Shown here: positions 51,733 to 60,583 of the stretch, piece by piece
Position numbering within the stretch: position 1 is the first letter of the stretch
Layout: every line of letters begins with the position of its first letter
Assembly (NCBI RefSeq): GCF_026342405.1
Contig: NZ_JAPEMU010000001.1
Coordinates: forward strand, 8,804,001-8,868,000
From: Kitasatospora sp. NBC_00240
GTDB taxonomy: Bacteria; Actinomycetota; Actinomycetes; Streptomycetales; Streptomycetaceae
Direction of reading: 5' to 3'
DNA: 64,000 nt
The notes under the pieces: model-generated
The model's database searches: none
Seen by the model: only the letters and a program-made list of their open reading frames with translations
Told to the model about the DNA's origin: nothing
Program-made: the position numbers and the translations under genes

Positions 51733-53358
51733 ATGACGAACGACCGGGTACGGGACGAAGCCGGCGAGGGATCCGGGGACGGGCCGGCGATCGACCGCCG
51801 GGGCCTGCTCCGGGCGGGCGCGCTGGCCGGTGCGATGACCCTGGCGACGGGGGTGACCGCCGGCGGGGCCGCGGCGGAGCCGGGCGGCGCCCCGCAAGGT
51901 GGCGGGGGGCCGCCCGGTGGCGAGTCGACCATCGTGCTGAGCGGCCGTCTGGAGACCGGTGCACCGGACTTCGTGTACCTGCCGATCGACGTGGCGGCCG
52001 GGGTGCGGGAGATCGCCGTCTCGTACTCCTACGACCGGCCGCCCGTCCCGGCGGGGACGCCGGGGAACTCCTGCGACATCGGGATCTTCGACGAGCGCGG
52101 CACCGAGCTCGGCGGCAAGGGGTTCCGGGGCTGGTCCGGCGGGTTCCGGACGTCCTTCGCGATCAGCCGTACCGAGGCCACCCCGGGCTACCTGCCGGGC
52201 CCGGTGCGGCCGGGGCGCTGGCACATCACGCTCGGTCCGTACCAGGTGGCGCCGCAGGGACTGGAGTACCGGGTCGAGGTGACGCTGCGATTCGGCGAGC
52301 CGGGCCCGGAGTTCAAGCCCGCCTACCCGCCGGAGCGGGCCCGTGGCCGCGGCCGTGCCTGGTACCGGGGGGACTGCCACCTGCACACGGTGCACTCCGA
52401 CGGACGGCGGCTGCTGGCGGAGGTGGCGGCCGCGGCCCGGGAGGCCGGGCTGGACTTCATCGTCTCGACCGACCACAACACGCCTTCCGCGCACGGCAGC
52501 TGGGGGCCGCTGGCCGGTCCGGACCTGCTGGTGATCACCGGTGAGGAGGTCACCACCCGCAACGGGCACTGGCTGGCGCTGGGCCTGCCGGCCGGACGCT
52601 TCGTGGACTGGCGCTACCGGGCCCGCGACGAGGCGTTCCCGCGGCTCGCCCGGCAGGTCCGCCGGGACGGCGGCCTGGTGGTGCCGGCGCACCCCTACTG
52701 CCCGTACGTCGGCTGCCAGTGGAAGTTCGGCTACCAGGACGCGGACGCCGTCGAGGTCTGGAACGGCCCGTGGACCTACGACGACGAGTCGGCCGTCGAC
52801 AGCTGGGACGCCGCACTGGCCGCGGCCCTGCGGCAGGGCCGGCCGTGGCTGCCGGCCGTCGGCAACAGCGACGCGCACAGCGCGCCGCAGGTCGTCGGCT
52901 CCCCGCACAACGTGGTGCTGGCGGCGGACCTGACCCGGGACGACGTGCTCGACGGGATCCGGGCCGGCCGCAGCTGGATCGCCGAATCCGCCGCCGTCCG
53001 GCTGGAGTTCACCGCGACCGGAGCCGGCTGGCAAGCGGGCGTCGGCGAGCGGCTGGCGGTGCCGGCGGACGCGCCGGTGGATGTCCGGCTCACGGTGTCG
53101 GGGGTGCCCGGCGGGACGGTGCGGTTCCTCAGCGACGAGGGGCAGATGCACCAGGAGTCACTGGCGGCCGACGGCGCGGGCACGGTGGTCTGGCGCACCA
53201 CGGCCTCGCTGGCCGGGTACGTCCGCGCGGAGGTCCGCCACCCCAGGGCCGACGGCACGCCCGGGTGGGGTAACAGCATGGGCCCGGAGCTGCCCTGGGG
53301 CCCGATGGCGGCACTCACCAACCCGGTCTTCCTCGGGACGGGGCCGAAGGACCGGTGA
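51733..53358 (+). CDS. Tat-exported CehA/McbA-type PHP-domain metallohydrolase
   Basis: 541 aa. The N-terminus has a twin-arginine-like signal (IDRRGLLRAGALAGAMTLAT). A beta domain (~65-205) precedes the PHP core, which starts WYRGDCHLHTVHSDGRRLL and includes STDHNTPSAHGSWG, VVPAHPYCPYVG, and AVGNSDAHSAPQVVG, together supplying the His/Asp metal ligands. A C-terminal Ig-like domain follows. PHP enzymes hydrolyse phosphoesters or, in CehA/McbA, carbamate-type esters. Export with cofactors already bound (Tat) fits a metalloenzyme. ATG 51733 follows a GGGAGGGCCGCC leader. Confidence 0.88.
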   Translation: MTNDRVRDEAGEGSGDGPAIDRRGLLRAGALAGAMTLATGVTAGGAAAEPGGAPQGGGGPPGGESTIVLSGRLETGAPDFVYLPIDVAAGVREIAVSYSYDRPPVPAGTPGNSCDIGIFDERGTELGGKGFRGWSGGFRTSFAISRTEATPGYLPGPVRPGRWHITLGPYQVAPQGLEYRVEVTLRFGEPGPEFKPAYPPERARGRGRAWYRGDCHLHTVHSDGRRLLAEVAAAAREAGLDFIVSTDHNTPSAHGSWGPLAGPDLLVITGEEVTTRNGHWLALGLPAGRFVDWRYRARDEAFPRLARQVRRDGGLVVPAHPYCPYVGCQWKFGYQDADAVEVWNGPWTYDDESAVDSWDAALAAALRQGRPWLPAVGNSDAHSAPQVVGSPHNVVLAADLTRDDVLDGIRAGRSWIAESAAVRLEFTATGAGWQAGVGERLAVPADAPVDVRLTVSGVPGGTVRFLSDEGQMHQESLAADGAGTVVWRTTASLAGYVRAEVRHPRADGTPGWGNSMGPELPWGPMAALTNPVFLGTGPKDR

Positions 53359-53452
53359 GCCGCCGGCGGCCTCGTGCGTCCCGCGTGCCGGGGTGTCCGG
53401 CGGCCGGCCGGGCGACGGTCACCCCGTCGCGGAGCGGCAGCAGTTGAAGAGA

Positions 53453-53468
53453 AATGGCCTAGACCACT
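53453..53468 (+). promoter_or_regulatory. Candidate DasR (dre) operator
   Basis: AATGGCCTAGACCACT matches the DasR-responsive-element form ACTGGTCTAGACCACT at 14 of 16 positions. It lies 158 bp before the acyltransferase ATG. DasR represses genes until N-acetylglucosamine-derived signals accumulate, linking the next gene to chitin or cell-wall turnover. Confidence 0.55.
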
Positions 53469-53626
53469 GGCCCTGCGGGTGACCGCTGCCCTATCGTTCG
53501 AGGTGATCGGAATCCACCCGCCCGGCGGGCCGTCCAGCGGCCGTCTCCCCGGCACCACAAGGTCGTTGGCGCGCCCCGGGCCCGGCCGCCGTCGGGCACC
53601 CATGCCCCGGAACGGAGCACGACACC

Positions 53627-54976
53627 ATGAGCGCCTGGCCGCAGCTGCGTGAGTCCCGTACCGTCCGTGCCGGGCAGGCCCCGGGCACGGTGGTGCGCTG
53701 CGGGCTGGTCGACACCATGCTGGCCGACCTCTCGGTCTCGGTCGTGTACTTCTTCGAGCAGACCTTGGACGAGGAACGCCTCACCGCCGGGCTGGCCCGC
53801 GCCCTGGAGCGGCTGCCGGTCTTCGCCGGCCGGCTGCGCACGGTGGACGGCCGGCTGGAGATCGTCTGCGACGACTCCGGTGTGCCGGTGGACAGTTACG
53901 ACCTGGACGAGACCCTCGCCGAGGCGATGGGCCGGGTCACCTTGCCCACCGCGCGGCTGGTCGACCCGGTGGAGGCCTCCGCCGCCCGGGCGGGCGGCCT
54001 GCCGCTGTTCACCGTCCGGGTCAGCCGCCTCGCGGACGGCGGCACCGCGCTGGGCTGCTCCTGGCACCACGCGGTCGGCGACGTGCAGACCTTCATGCTG
54101 CTGATGCGGACCTGGTCCGCCGCCGTGGAGGGGGTAGAACCGCCGCCGGCCGAACTCGTCCAGGACCAGGACGCCTTCCTCGACGAGGTGCTTCCGGCCG
54201 GGGACTGCGGACGCCCGGGATTCCGCCTGCCCGGCCCGGAGGAGGCCACGCTGCTGGGGCGGGAGGTGGCCGGCGCGCTGCGGGCCAACCGGACGGTCCA
54301 GGTGTACTTCGGCCAGGCCGAGGTGGACCGGATGCGCCAGGAGCTGAGTGCCCAGGCCGGCCGGAGGCTCTCCTCCGGCGACGTTCTCTGTGCCCATGTC
54401 GTCTCCTCCGTGCGAGAGTTGGATGCCGACGCGGAGGTCAGATGGCTGACCGTGCCGGTCAACGTCCGGCGTCCGCTGGGGCTGTCCGCCGGTCTGGTGG
54501 GCAACCTGCTCAGCGAGATCCACCTGCCCTGGGCGCCGAAGGAGGGTACGGCCGCGCTCGCGGAGGCGCTCCGGGGGGCGGTGGAGGACTTCACCGCCGA
54601 GCACCTCAACCTCCGGGCCAACCTCCGGTTCCTGGAGTCGATCGGACGTGAGCGATTCGCCGATTGCGTGCCGCTCGGGTTCGATCCGGAGCGGCGCAGG
54701 TTCACCTTCTCCAACTGGAGCCGGTTCGGCGCGTACGACGTCGAGTTCGGAGGGCGGCGCCCGGTGTTCTTCAGCCCGGCCGCCAACCTCCCGCTGCCCT
54801 GGGTGTCCTGGATGGTCGAGGGTTTCGAGGGCAGCGGGTACCTCTTCACCGTCGTGCTGCCCGCCAAGCTGGCCGGGCGCCTGCGCGGGGCGGAGGGCCG
54901 GGCCGTGCTGCACCGGTTCCGCGATCCGGCCGACGTGTTCCCGGCGGCGGCCGGATCCGTTCCCAAGATCATCTGA
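53627..54976 (+). CDS. BAHD/HxxxD-type acyltransferase
   Basis: 449 aa. The catalytic HHAVGD (HxxxD form) is preceded by GTALGCSWHH and lies about one third in. Near the C-terminus FSNWSRFGAYDVEFGGRRP replaces the plant DFGWG loop. VTLPTARLVDP and VNVRRPLGLSAGLVGNLL are further BAHD-like features. Such enzymes move an acyl group from CoA to an alcohol or amine in secondary metabolism. They are common in plants and fungi and less so in bacteria. It stands alone between a dre-like site and a terminator, so the substrate is unknown. Confidence 0.82.
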   Translation: MSAWPQLRESRTVRAGQAPGTVVRCGLVDTMLADLSVSVVYFFEQTLDEERLTAGLARALERLPVFAGRLRTVDGRLEIVCDDSGVPVDSYDLDETLAEAMGRVTLPTARLVDPVEASAARAGGLPLFTVRVSRLADGGTALGCSWHHAVGDVQTFMLLMRTWSAAVEGVEPPPAELVQDQDAFLDEVLPAGDCGRPGFRLPGPEEATLLGREVAGALRANRTVQVYFGQAEVDRMRQELSAQAGRRLSSGDVLCAHVVSSVRELDADAEVRWLTVPVNVRRPLGLSAGLVGNLLSEIHLPWAPKEGTAALAEALRGAVEDFTAEHLNLRANLRFLESIGRERFADCVPLGFDPERRRFTFSNWSRFGAYDVEFGGRRPVFFSPAANLPLPWVSWMVEGFEGSGYLFTVVLPAKLAGRLRGAEGRAVLHRFRDPADVFPAAAGSVPKII

Positions 54977-55141
54977 GTTGGCGTCAGAATCGTTGTTCCG
55001 TAACGAACATGCTCACCGGAACGCGGGAGGACGGAGGGGCGCCGGCTGACCTCGTGCCAGGCGAACGGCCTGAGGACCCAGGCCGTGCCTGCCCGGTCAC
55101 CGTGCCCCTCCGCCCGGGACTTCCGAGATCCCCGACGGGGC

Positions 55142-55162
55142 CGGTCCCGTGCTACGGGACCG
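55142..55162. terminator. Hairpin between convergent acyltransferase and pectate lyase genes
   Basis: CGGTCCCGT and ACGGGACCG pair perfectly around GCT, five bases past the pectate lyase stop. TGTTC/GAACA arms at 54994-55009 form a second, weaker dyad just after the acyltransferase. Confidence 0.6.
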
Positions 55163-55167
55163 CGCCG

Positions 55168-56718
55168 CTACCCTGCGTAGGTCTCGAACTCGGCGACCTT
55201 CGGCGTTCCGGTCGAGCTGGTGATCTCGAAGGTGATCTTGCTCAGCGAGGTGCGGGGGACGGTGATGGCGCCCGCACCGCTGCCGGAGGTCAGAACGGCG
55301 CCGGTGTCACCGTTGAGGACCCGCCAGGATCCGATGCTGCCCGCGGAGCCCGCCGCCTCCCGGATGTTGAGGCCGGCCACGGCGGTGGGGGAGGACCACT
55401 TGACCGAGACGGAACCGGTGGAGCCGGCCGGCGACCAGAAGGTGCTCAGGTTACCGTCCTTCACGTTGCCGTAGCTCGTCCCGGCGGCCTTGCTGGAGCC
55501 GTCGGCACCGGCGCCGATGCTGAGGTTCGTCCCGCCGGGCTGGGTCGGGGTGGACGTGGGGGTGGTGGGACTGGTGGTGGGGGTGGTCGGGGTCGGAGAC
55601 GGCGTCTGCGGCGTGCAGGTCCCGTTGGACACCTTCAGTCCCTTGTTGGCCCCGGCCGTCTGGGCCACGATGTCCGGCACGCAGGAGGCCGCATCGAGGC
55701 TGAAGGAGTAGGGGACGCTGACGGTGGTGGTGGACTTCACGTCGGGCCCGGCGGGGTTGTTGTCGGTGCCGGGGCTGGACCAGGTCACGTTGTCGAAGAT
55801 GTTGCCGGCGACCTGCCAGTATCCGGCCGCACTGGTGTAGAAGGTGCCCAGGACGTCCTTGGAGTCCTTGAAGTAGTTGTTGTCCACCTTGGCGTGGGCC
55901 CCGGCCCGGGAGTTGATCCCGGACTCGTTGAGCTTCACGTAGTAGTTGTTGTAGATGTGCGCCGTGCCGCCACGGAGCAGGGGCGCGCGGGAGTCGATGT
56001 TCTCGTACAGGTTGTGGTGGAAGGTGATGAAGCTGTTCGAGAGCTCGGTCTCGCTGGACCCGATGAGGCCACCGCGGCCGGAGTTGCGCAGGGTGCTGTA
56101 GGACAACGTCACGTACTGGGTGTTGTCCTTCATGTCGAAGAGCCCGTCGAACCCTGCCGATTCGCCGCCCGACGCCTCCAGACTGGCGTGGTCGACCCAG
56201 ACGTTGCGCACGTTCGTCTCCATGCCGATGGCGTCACCACCGTTGGAGGTCGGCGAGCCCGACTTCTTGACGTTCTTGACGGTCACGTTCTGGATGATGA
56301 TGTTGCTGGACTCCCGGATGTGGATGCCCAGTTGGTCGAAGACGGCGCCGCTGCCGACGCCGACGAGCGTGACGTTGCTGATCTGCTTGAGCTCGATGAC
56401 CCCGGCGGCGGTGTTGCAGGAGGCGCCCGACACCTTGTCGGTGTTGGCGTGGTTGATGGTGCCCTCGACCTCGATGACGATCGGGGTGCTGGCGCTGGCC
56501 CGGCCGCACAGGGCCGCATGGATCGCGGTCCCCGTGGTGGCGCGCACGGTCTGTCCGCCCGCGCCGCCGGTGGTCCCACCGTTCTGGGACGCGTAGCCGG
56601 TGGCGCTGCCGGTCGCCGCGGCCGATGCCGAGGGCATCGCCACCAGCACACCGGTCGTGGCCGCAAGGGCCGCCGTGGCGAGCGTCGCGCAGAGCCGCAG
56701 GGCGACTGGTCGTCTCAT
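55168..56718 (-). CDS. Secreted family PL1 pectate lyase with C-terminal carbohydrate-binding-like domain
   Basis: This 516-aa protein starts at ATG 56718 with GGAG 7 nt upstream. Signal peptide ~1-34 (ending AMPSASAAA). A right-handed beta-helix with the PL1 features GVIELKQISNVTLVGVGSGA, NVWVDHASLE, and NSFITFHHNLYENIDSRAPL, the last containing the catalytic Arg region. A Pro/Thr linker (TPSPTPTTPTTSPTTP) leads to a ~110-residue discoidin-like beta domain that probably binds plant polysaccharide. It cleaves pectate by beta-elimination. A LacI-type operator candidate lies upstream. Confidence 0.92.
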   Translation of the reverse strand: MRRPVALRLCATLATAALAATTGVLVAMPSASAAATGSATGYASQNGGTTGGAGGQTVRATTGTAIHAALCGRASASTPIVIEVEGTINHANTDKVSGASCNTAAGVIELKQISNVTLVGVGSGAVFDQLGIHIRESSNIIIQNVTVKNVKKSGSPTSNGGDAIGMETNVRNVWVDHASLEASGGESAGFDGLFDMKDNTQYVTLSYSTLRNSGRGGLIGSSETELSNSFITFHHNLYENIDSRAPLLRGGTAHIYNNYYVKLNESGINSRAGAHAKVDNNYFKDSKDVLGTFYTSAAGYWQVAGNIFDNVTWSSPGTDNNPAGPDVKSTTTVSVPYSFSLDAASCVPDIVAQTAGANKGLKVSNGTCTPQTPSPTPTTPTTSPTTPTSTPTQPGGTNLSIGAGADGSSKAAGTSYGNVKDGNLSTFWSPAGSTGSVSVKWSSPTAVAGLNIREAAGSAGSIGSWRVLNGDTGAVLTSGSGAGAITVPRTSLSKITFEITSSTGTPKVAEFETYAG

Positions 56719-57730
56719 ATCCGTCTCCAGATTCGTTGTCTGACTCCGAGTGGTGCTGCGTACGTGCGACGGCCCTGCCGACGGACCGCCGGGACCACGG
56801 GCCCGTCGCCGGGCGGGCCCGCACTGGTCCCCGTTGTGAGCGCGCTCCCCGACGCCACCGGGCCGGCGTCTCCGCCGGAGCCCGGCCCCGCGAGGCCGAA
56901 GACCACCGCGGAAGGTCACCACCGCCGGTCACCACCGCCGGTCACCGCGGCCGGCGCCGCGGCCGCCGCCGCGGCAGCGGCAACGGACGGTGCGTCGCGT
57001 CTTCGGCATGACGTGCACCCTTCGTTCCGTAGCGGGTCGACCACCTGCGCCAAGCCCCGCACCGGCATCGGCCCATGCGGAAGTCGCGGTCGATGCCGTG
57101 ACGGCCGCACCAACCGGAACGTGGCTTGCGAGGGGAAGCGTTTCTGTCCGCGAGCGTAGGTCCGTGTCTGACGGACTGACAAGGTTCCGGTCACATATGG
57201 AATTTGTGCCGTCTTCTCTTGGATGGCCTTGCTGTACGGTCTAAGTGGGATTTGAGGGATGTTATTCCTGCAAAAGAGCTATCCAGCAGTAAATCCTGCG
57301 GCTCAAGGCGTATTTGACGGTTCGATCGCCACTGGCCCTGCGACTGGAAAAGTTCAAGATGCCGAGCAATGTTCGAGGATGTGAACAGAAATGGATACTC
57401 TGCTGCTCTTGTGGCGATGCTGGGAGGATGTGACGATCAATCAAACACATGGCCCGGTAGGGGCCTTGCGGTCCTGGGTGCGGCGGGACCAGGCCTGCCC
57501 GGCCGCCTTTCGGGACGAGTACCGGGGAGTCCGCGCAGGCAGGTGTCGAGCCGCACGGGCGCCATCGGTGGTGGTCGAGGCTCCCGAAGATCGCTTGCTC
57601 CGCGTCGATCTGACGTGTAGTCAGACAGTTGCGGACGCGGCGGACACGGCGGACACGGCGGACGGCCGACGGGGCCGGCAGCCCGGGGTGGGCGACCGGC
57701 CCCGTCGGGGCTGGGCGAAGGGGTGGCGGG
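56719..57730. other. 1-kb region without a convincing gene
   Basis: 56719-57150 is the pectate lyase leader and contains the operator candidate at 56838-56847. 57180-57460 is clearly lower in GC than the rest of the window, with several short open frames on both strands, none with streptomycete codon bias or a recognisable product. 57628-57660 holds a GGCGGACAC tandem repeat. It marks the boundary between the pectate lyase and the biosynthetic cluster and may be a scar of an old insertion. Confidence 0.5.
56838..56847 (-). promoter_or_regulatory. LacI-type operator candidate for the pectate lyase
   Basis: GAGCGCGCTC is a perfect 10-bp palindrome inside TGTGAGCGCGCTCCCC, resembling LacI-family operators that control polysaccharide-degrading genes. 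It is 120 bp upstream of the pectate lyase start. Confidence 0.4.
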
Positions 57731-58522
57731 TCAGCCGGTGAAGGCCGCCTCGATCGCCGTCCAGAGCTGCACCCGGGCCCGGAGCGCGGTGCGCACGGTC
57801 TCGGCGCAGGCCTCCCACTTGGCGGTGTCGTCGCCGCAGAGGTCGATCAGCATCTGCATGGCCATCGGCGTGTGCTGTTCGCCGTCCACCTCGATGTGGC
57901 GGGCCAGGTAGTCCTTGAAGGTGGTCAGGACGCCGTCCGCGTCGTCGATCTTGATGACCTGGGCGAACATGTCCGGGATGAGGTCCTCCCGGCCGAAGGC
58001 GAAGGCCGCGGCGCGGCAGTGCACCGGCGCGTTCTCGATGATCTCCCAGGTGGTGCTGGTGAAGTCGACGGCGGCCTGCGGCACCCCGGCCGCATGCAGC
58101 GCCTCGGGCACGGCGGTGCCGGAGCGCAGCAGCTCCAGGAAGGCCTCGACCGGTGTCGGGTCGGCGCCCGCCTGCCGCATGCCGTCGACGTACAGCTCGA
58201 AGTGGCTGATGAAGCCCTCGCCGAGTTCGTCGCTCTCCTCCACGAGCACGATCTCGTTGATCAGGCGGCGGCTGGCGGTCGGGCCGGACGGGACCCACGG
58301 CACGTCCACGCTGGTCAGTTCGCGCTGCAGGCTCTTCAGCAGCGACATGAAGTCCCAGACGGCGAAGACGTGCCGGTCCAGGAAGACCCGGACGCGGTCG
58401 AGGCTGTCGAGCCCGCCGTAGACGGTGTGCTCGACCACCTCGCGGCGCAGCGGCTCGATGGCCTGCTGAAGGCCGGACAGGCCGGGGTGCGAACGGTCCC
58501 AGTGGTAGCGGTTGTTGGACAT
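57731..58522 (-). CDS. DUF3050 heme-oxygenase-like (putative diiron) protein
   Basis: This 263-aa all-helical protein starts with MSNNRYHWDRSHPG. Possible metal ligands occur in the expected order: H51 (LDRHVFAVWDF), E96/E97 and H107 (VLVEESDE, ISHFELYVDG), E160/E163 and H168 (TTWEIIENAPVHC), and D204-H209-H217 (FKDYLARHIEVDGEQHTP). This is like the heme-oxygenase-like diiron oxidases and oxygenases (UndA, BesC, SznF group). It probably uses O2 to tailor or fragment the product of the adjacent operon, though DUF3050 members lack an established reaction. It lies 97 bp after the E1-beta stop on the same strand. Confidence 0.8.
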   Translation of the reverse strand: MSNNRYHWDRSHPGLSGLQQAIEPLRREVVEHTVYGGLDSLDRVRVFLDRHVFAVWDFMSLLKSLQRELTSVDVPWVPSGPTASRRLINEIVLVEESDELGEGFISHFELYVDGMRQAGADPTPVEAFLELLRSGTAVPEALHAAGVPQAAVDFTSTTWEIIENAPVHCRAAAFAFGREDLIPDMFAQVIKIDDADGVLTTFKDYLARHIEVDGEQHTPMAMQMLIDLCGDDTAKWEACAETVRTALRARVQLWTAIEAAFTG

Positions 58523-58619
58523 CTGAGGGCTCCTCGGGGCAGGCCCGGCTTCGGTGCAGGCGGGCGTGGGGGGTGTGTCCGGTGCGGTGCGGAGCGCCGA
58601 TTCTGGCGGGACCGGTGAG

Positions 58620-59594
58620 TCAGCGCCACGGATTCTTCACAACTGATCTGACGGTGTGCCGCAGTTGCTCGCGTCCGGGCTGGAGGGCCCGGTCCAGGTC
58701 CCGGGCGAAGGGCAGTACGGCTCCGTCCGGCCGGGTGATCCGGCGCGGCGGGGCGATCAGGCGCATCTCCTCCGCTGCGGTGGCCAGGATCTCGGCGCCG
58801 ATTCCGCAGCTGCGGTTGGAGTCGTCGATCACCACCAGCCGGCCGGTGCGCTCCAGGGAGGCGGCGAGCGCCGCCCAGTCGAAGGGGTGCAGGGTGCGCG
58901 GGTCGAGGACTTCGACCGAGATCTCTCCGGCGAGCTCCTCGGCCACCGCGAGCGCGTCGTGCACCAGATGGCCCACGGCGACGACCGTGACGTCGGTGCC
59001 CGCCCGGTGCACCCGGGCCGATCCCAGCGGGACGGGCGCCAGCTCCCAGGTGACGTTCTCGCGGACGCCGAGGACGGCGGCCGGCGCGAAGACCACCACC
59101 GGGTCCGGGTCCCGGACCGCCGACAGCAGCAGGCCGTAGGCGTCGGTCGGGGTGGCCGGGACGACGGTCTTCACCCCGGCGTGCGCGAACAGGCTGTACG
59201 GGTGGTCCGAGTGCTGGCCTGCCCAGCCGTCCCGGGAGCCGGAGCCGGGCACCAGGCAGGTCAGCGGCACGCCGGTCTGGCCGCCCGTCATCAGGGAGAA
59301 CTTGTGCGCCTGGTTGACCAGTTGCTCGAAGACCAGGAAGAGCAGCGCCGGGATCTGGAACTCGATCACCGGCCGCCGCCCGGCCAGGGCGGCGCCGACC
59401 GCCATACCGGTGAAGGCCTGTTCGGACAGCGGGGTGTCCACCACCCGGCCGGGCCCGAAGCGCTCCAGCAGGCCGAGGGTCGGCCCGGCCAGGCCGGCGC
59501 CGATGTCCTCGCCGAGCACGAAGACCGCCGGGTCCTCGGCGAGGGCGTCGCCCAGCGCCCGGTTCAGCGCCTTGGTGTACGAGAGCTTGCTCAT
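58620..59594 (-). CDS. TPP-dependent 2-oxoacid dehydrogenase E1 beta subunit
   Basis: This 324-aa protein starts at ATG 59594, overlapping the E1-alpha stop (ATGA). It has FVLGEDIGAGLAGPTLGLLE, then VDTPLSEQAFTGMAVGAALA, where the Glu activates TPP, and the transketolase C-terminal region (VEVLDPRTLHPFDWAALAAS). It works only with the alpha subunit. E2 and E3 genes are not adjacent, so it may act as a stand-alone decarboxylase/acyl-transfer pair, as in the PglB/PglC pair of pristinamycin phenylglycine formation. Confidence 0.92.
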   Translation of the reverse strand: MSKLSYTKALNRALGDALAEDPAVFVLGEDIGAGLAGPTLGLLERFGPGRVVDTPLSEQAFTGMAVGAALAGRRPVIEFQIPALLFLVFEQLVNQAHKFSLMTGGQTGVPLTCLVPGSGSRDGWAGQHSDHPYSLFAHAGVKTVVPATPTDAYGLLLSAVRDPDPVVVFAPAAVLGVRENVTWELAPVPLGSARVHRAGTDVTVVAVGHLVHDALAVAEELAGEISVEVLDPRTLHPFDWAALAASLERTGRLVVIDDSNRSCGIGAEILATAAEEMRLIAPPRRITRPDGAVLPFARDLDRALQPGREQLRHTVRSVVKNPWR

Positions 59595-60583
59595 GCCACC
59601 GCCCCCGCCCGGGGCCGCAGCCCGTCGGCGTACAGGTGGTCGCAGGCCCCGGCGGGGTCGGGGTGGTCCGAGGCGAGGGCGAAGCGTTCGGCCTCGGCGA
59701 GCTCGGCGTCCACCGCGGTGTCGATCGCGGTGCGCCGGCCGTCGGTCAGGGCGGCGCCCGCCCGCTCCAGCGGGTCCCGGGTGCGCCAGTGCTCGATCTC
59801 CTCGGCGGAGCGGTAGCGCAGCTTCATCCGGCGCTCCATGGTGTGGTGCCCCTCGAAGCGGTAGGTCCGGCACTCCAGGAAGGCCGGGCCCCCGCCCTCC
59901 CGGGCCCGGCGTACGGCCAGTTCGGTCGCCTCGCGGACGGCCTCGGTGTCCATCCCGTCCACCTCGACGGCCGGGATCCCGAAGGCGGCCGCCCGGCCGG
60001 TGCCGCTGCCGGCCACCGCGGTCGCGGCGGGCAGGGTGGTGGCGTAGCCGTTGTTCTCGCAGACGAACAGGACGGGCAGCTGCCACATGGCGGCCAGGTT
60101 GAGGGACTCCAGCAGGACGCCCTGGTTGAGCGCCCCGTCGCCGAAGAAGCTGACCACGACCCGGTCCTCGCCGGCCTGGCGGGCGGCCCAGGCGGCGCCG
60201 ACCGCGATCGGCGCGCCGGCGCCGACGATGCCGTTGGCGCCGAGGATGCCCAGCGAGAGGTCGGCGGCGTGCATGGACCCGCCCCGGCCCTGGTTCAACC
60301 CGTCGACCCGGCCGCACAGTTCGGCGAGCAGCCGGCCCGGGTCGGCGCCCTTGGCCAGCACGTGGCCGTGGCCCCGGTGGGTGCTGGTGATCCGGTCCTG
60401 CGGGCGCAGCGCGGCGCAGACGCCGACCGCGACGGCCTCCTGCCCGATGTACGGGTGGATGCCGCCGGTGATGACCCCGGACTTCACCAGGCCGAGCGCC
60501 AGCTGCTCGAAGCCGCGGATCAGCCGCAGCATCCGGTACCGGCTCTCTGTGCTTGCCAGATGGAGGAATTGACGATCCGTCAT
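59591..60583 (-). CDS. TPP-dependent 2-oxoacid dehydrogenase E1 alpha subunit
   Basis: 330 aa. The TPP/Mg motif runs from G148-D-G150 to N177-N178 (FFGDGALNQG to VCENN). HPYIGQEAVAVGVCAAL and STHRGHGHVLAKG are typical. It starts by ATGA overlap with the phytanoyl-CoA-dioxygenase-like gene and ends by ATGA overlap with E1 beta. It decarboxylates a 2-keto acid. With a 4-hydroxymandelate-synthase-type enzyme in the operon, an aryl 2-keto acid is a reasonable inferred substrate. Confidence 0.92.
   Translation of the reverse strand: MTDRQFLHLASTESRYRMLRLIRGFEQLALGLVKSGVITGGIHPYIGQEAVAVGVCAALRPQDRITSTHRGHGHVLAKGADPGRLLAELCGRVDGLNQGRGGSMHAADLSLGILGANGIVGAGAPIAVGAAWAARQAGEDRVVVSFFGDGALNQGVLLESLNLAAMWQLPVLFVCENNGYATTLPAATAVAGSGTGRAAAFGIPAVEVDGMDTEAVREATELAVRRAREGGGPAFLECRTYRFEGHHTMERRMKLRYRSAEEIEHWRTRDPLERAGAALTDGRRTAIDTAVDAELAEAERFALASDHPDPAGACDHLYADGLRPRAGAVA

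Noticed and set aside
48194..51964. Minus-strand 1256-codon frame opposite the xanthine-dehydrogenase-like genes
   Set aside because: Low-complexity His/Arg/Asp/Val shadow. The plus-strand genes have complete cofactor motifs.
57235..57250. GGTCTAAG considered as a second DasR site
   Set aside because: Lacks the second half-site (GACCA); too few matches to the element.
57391..57741. Possible 116-codon gene near the low-GC island
   Set aside because: Runs through a GGCGGACAC microsatellite, no motif, and its composition changes abruptly halfway.
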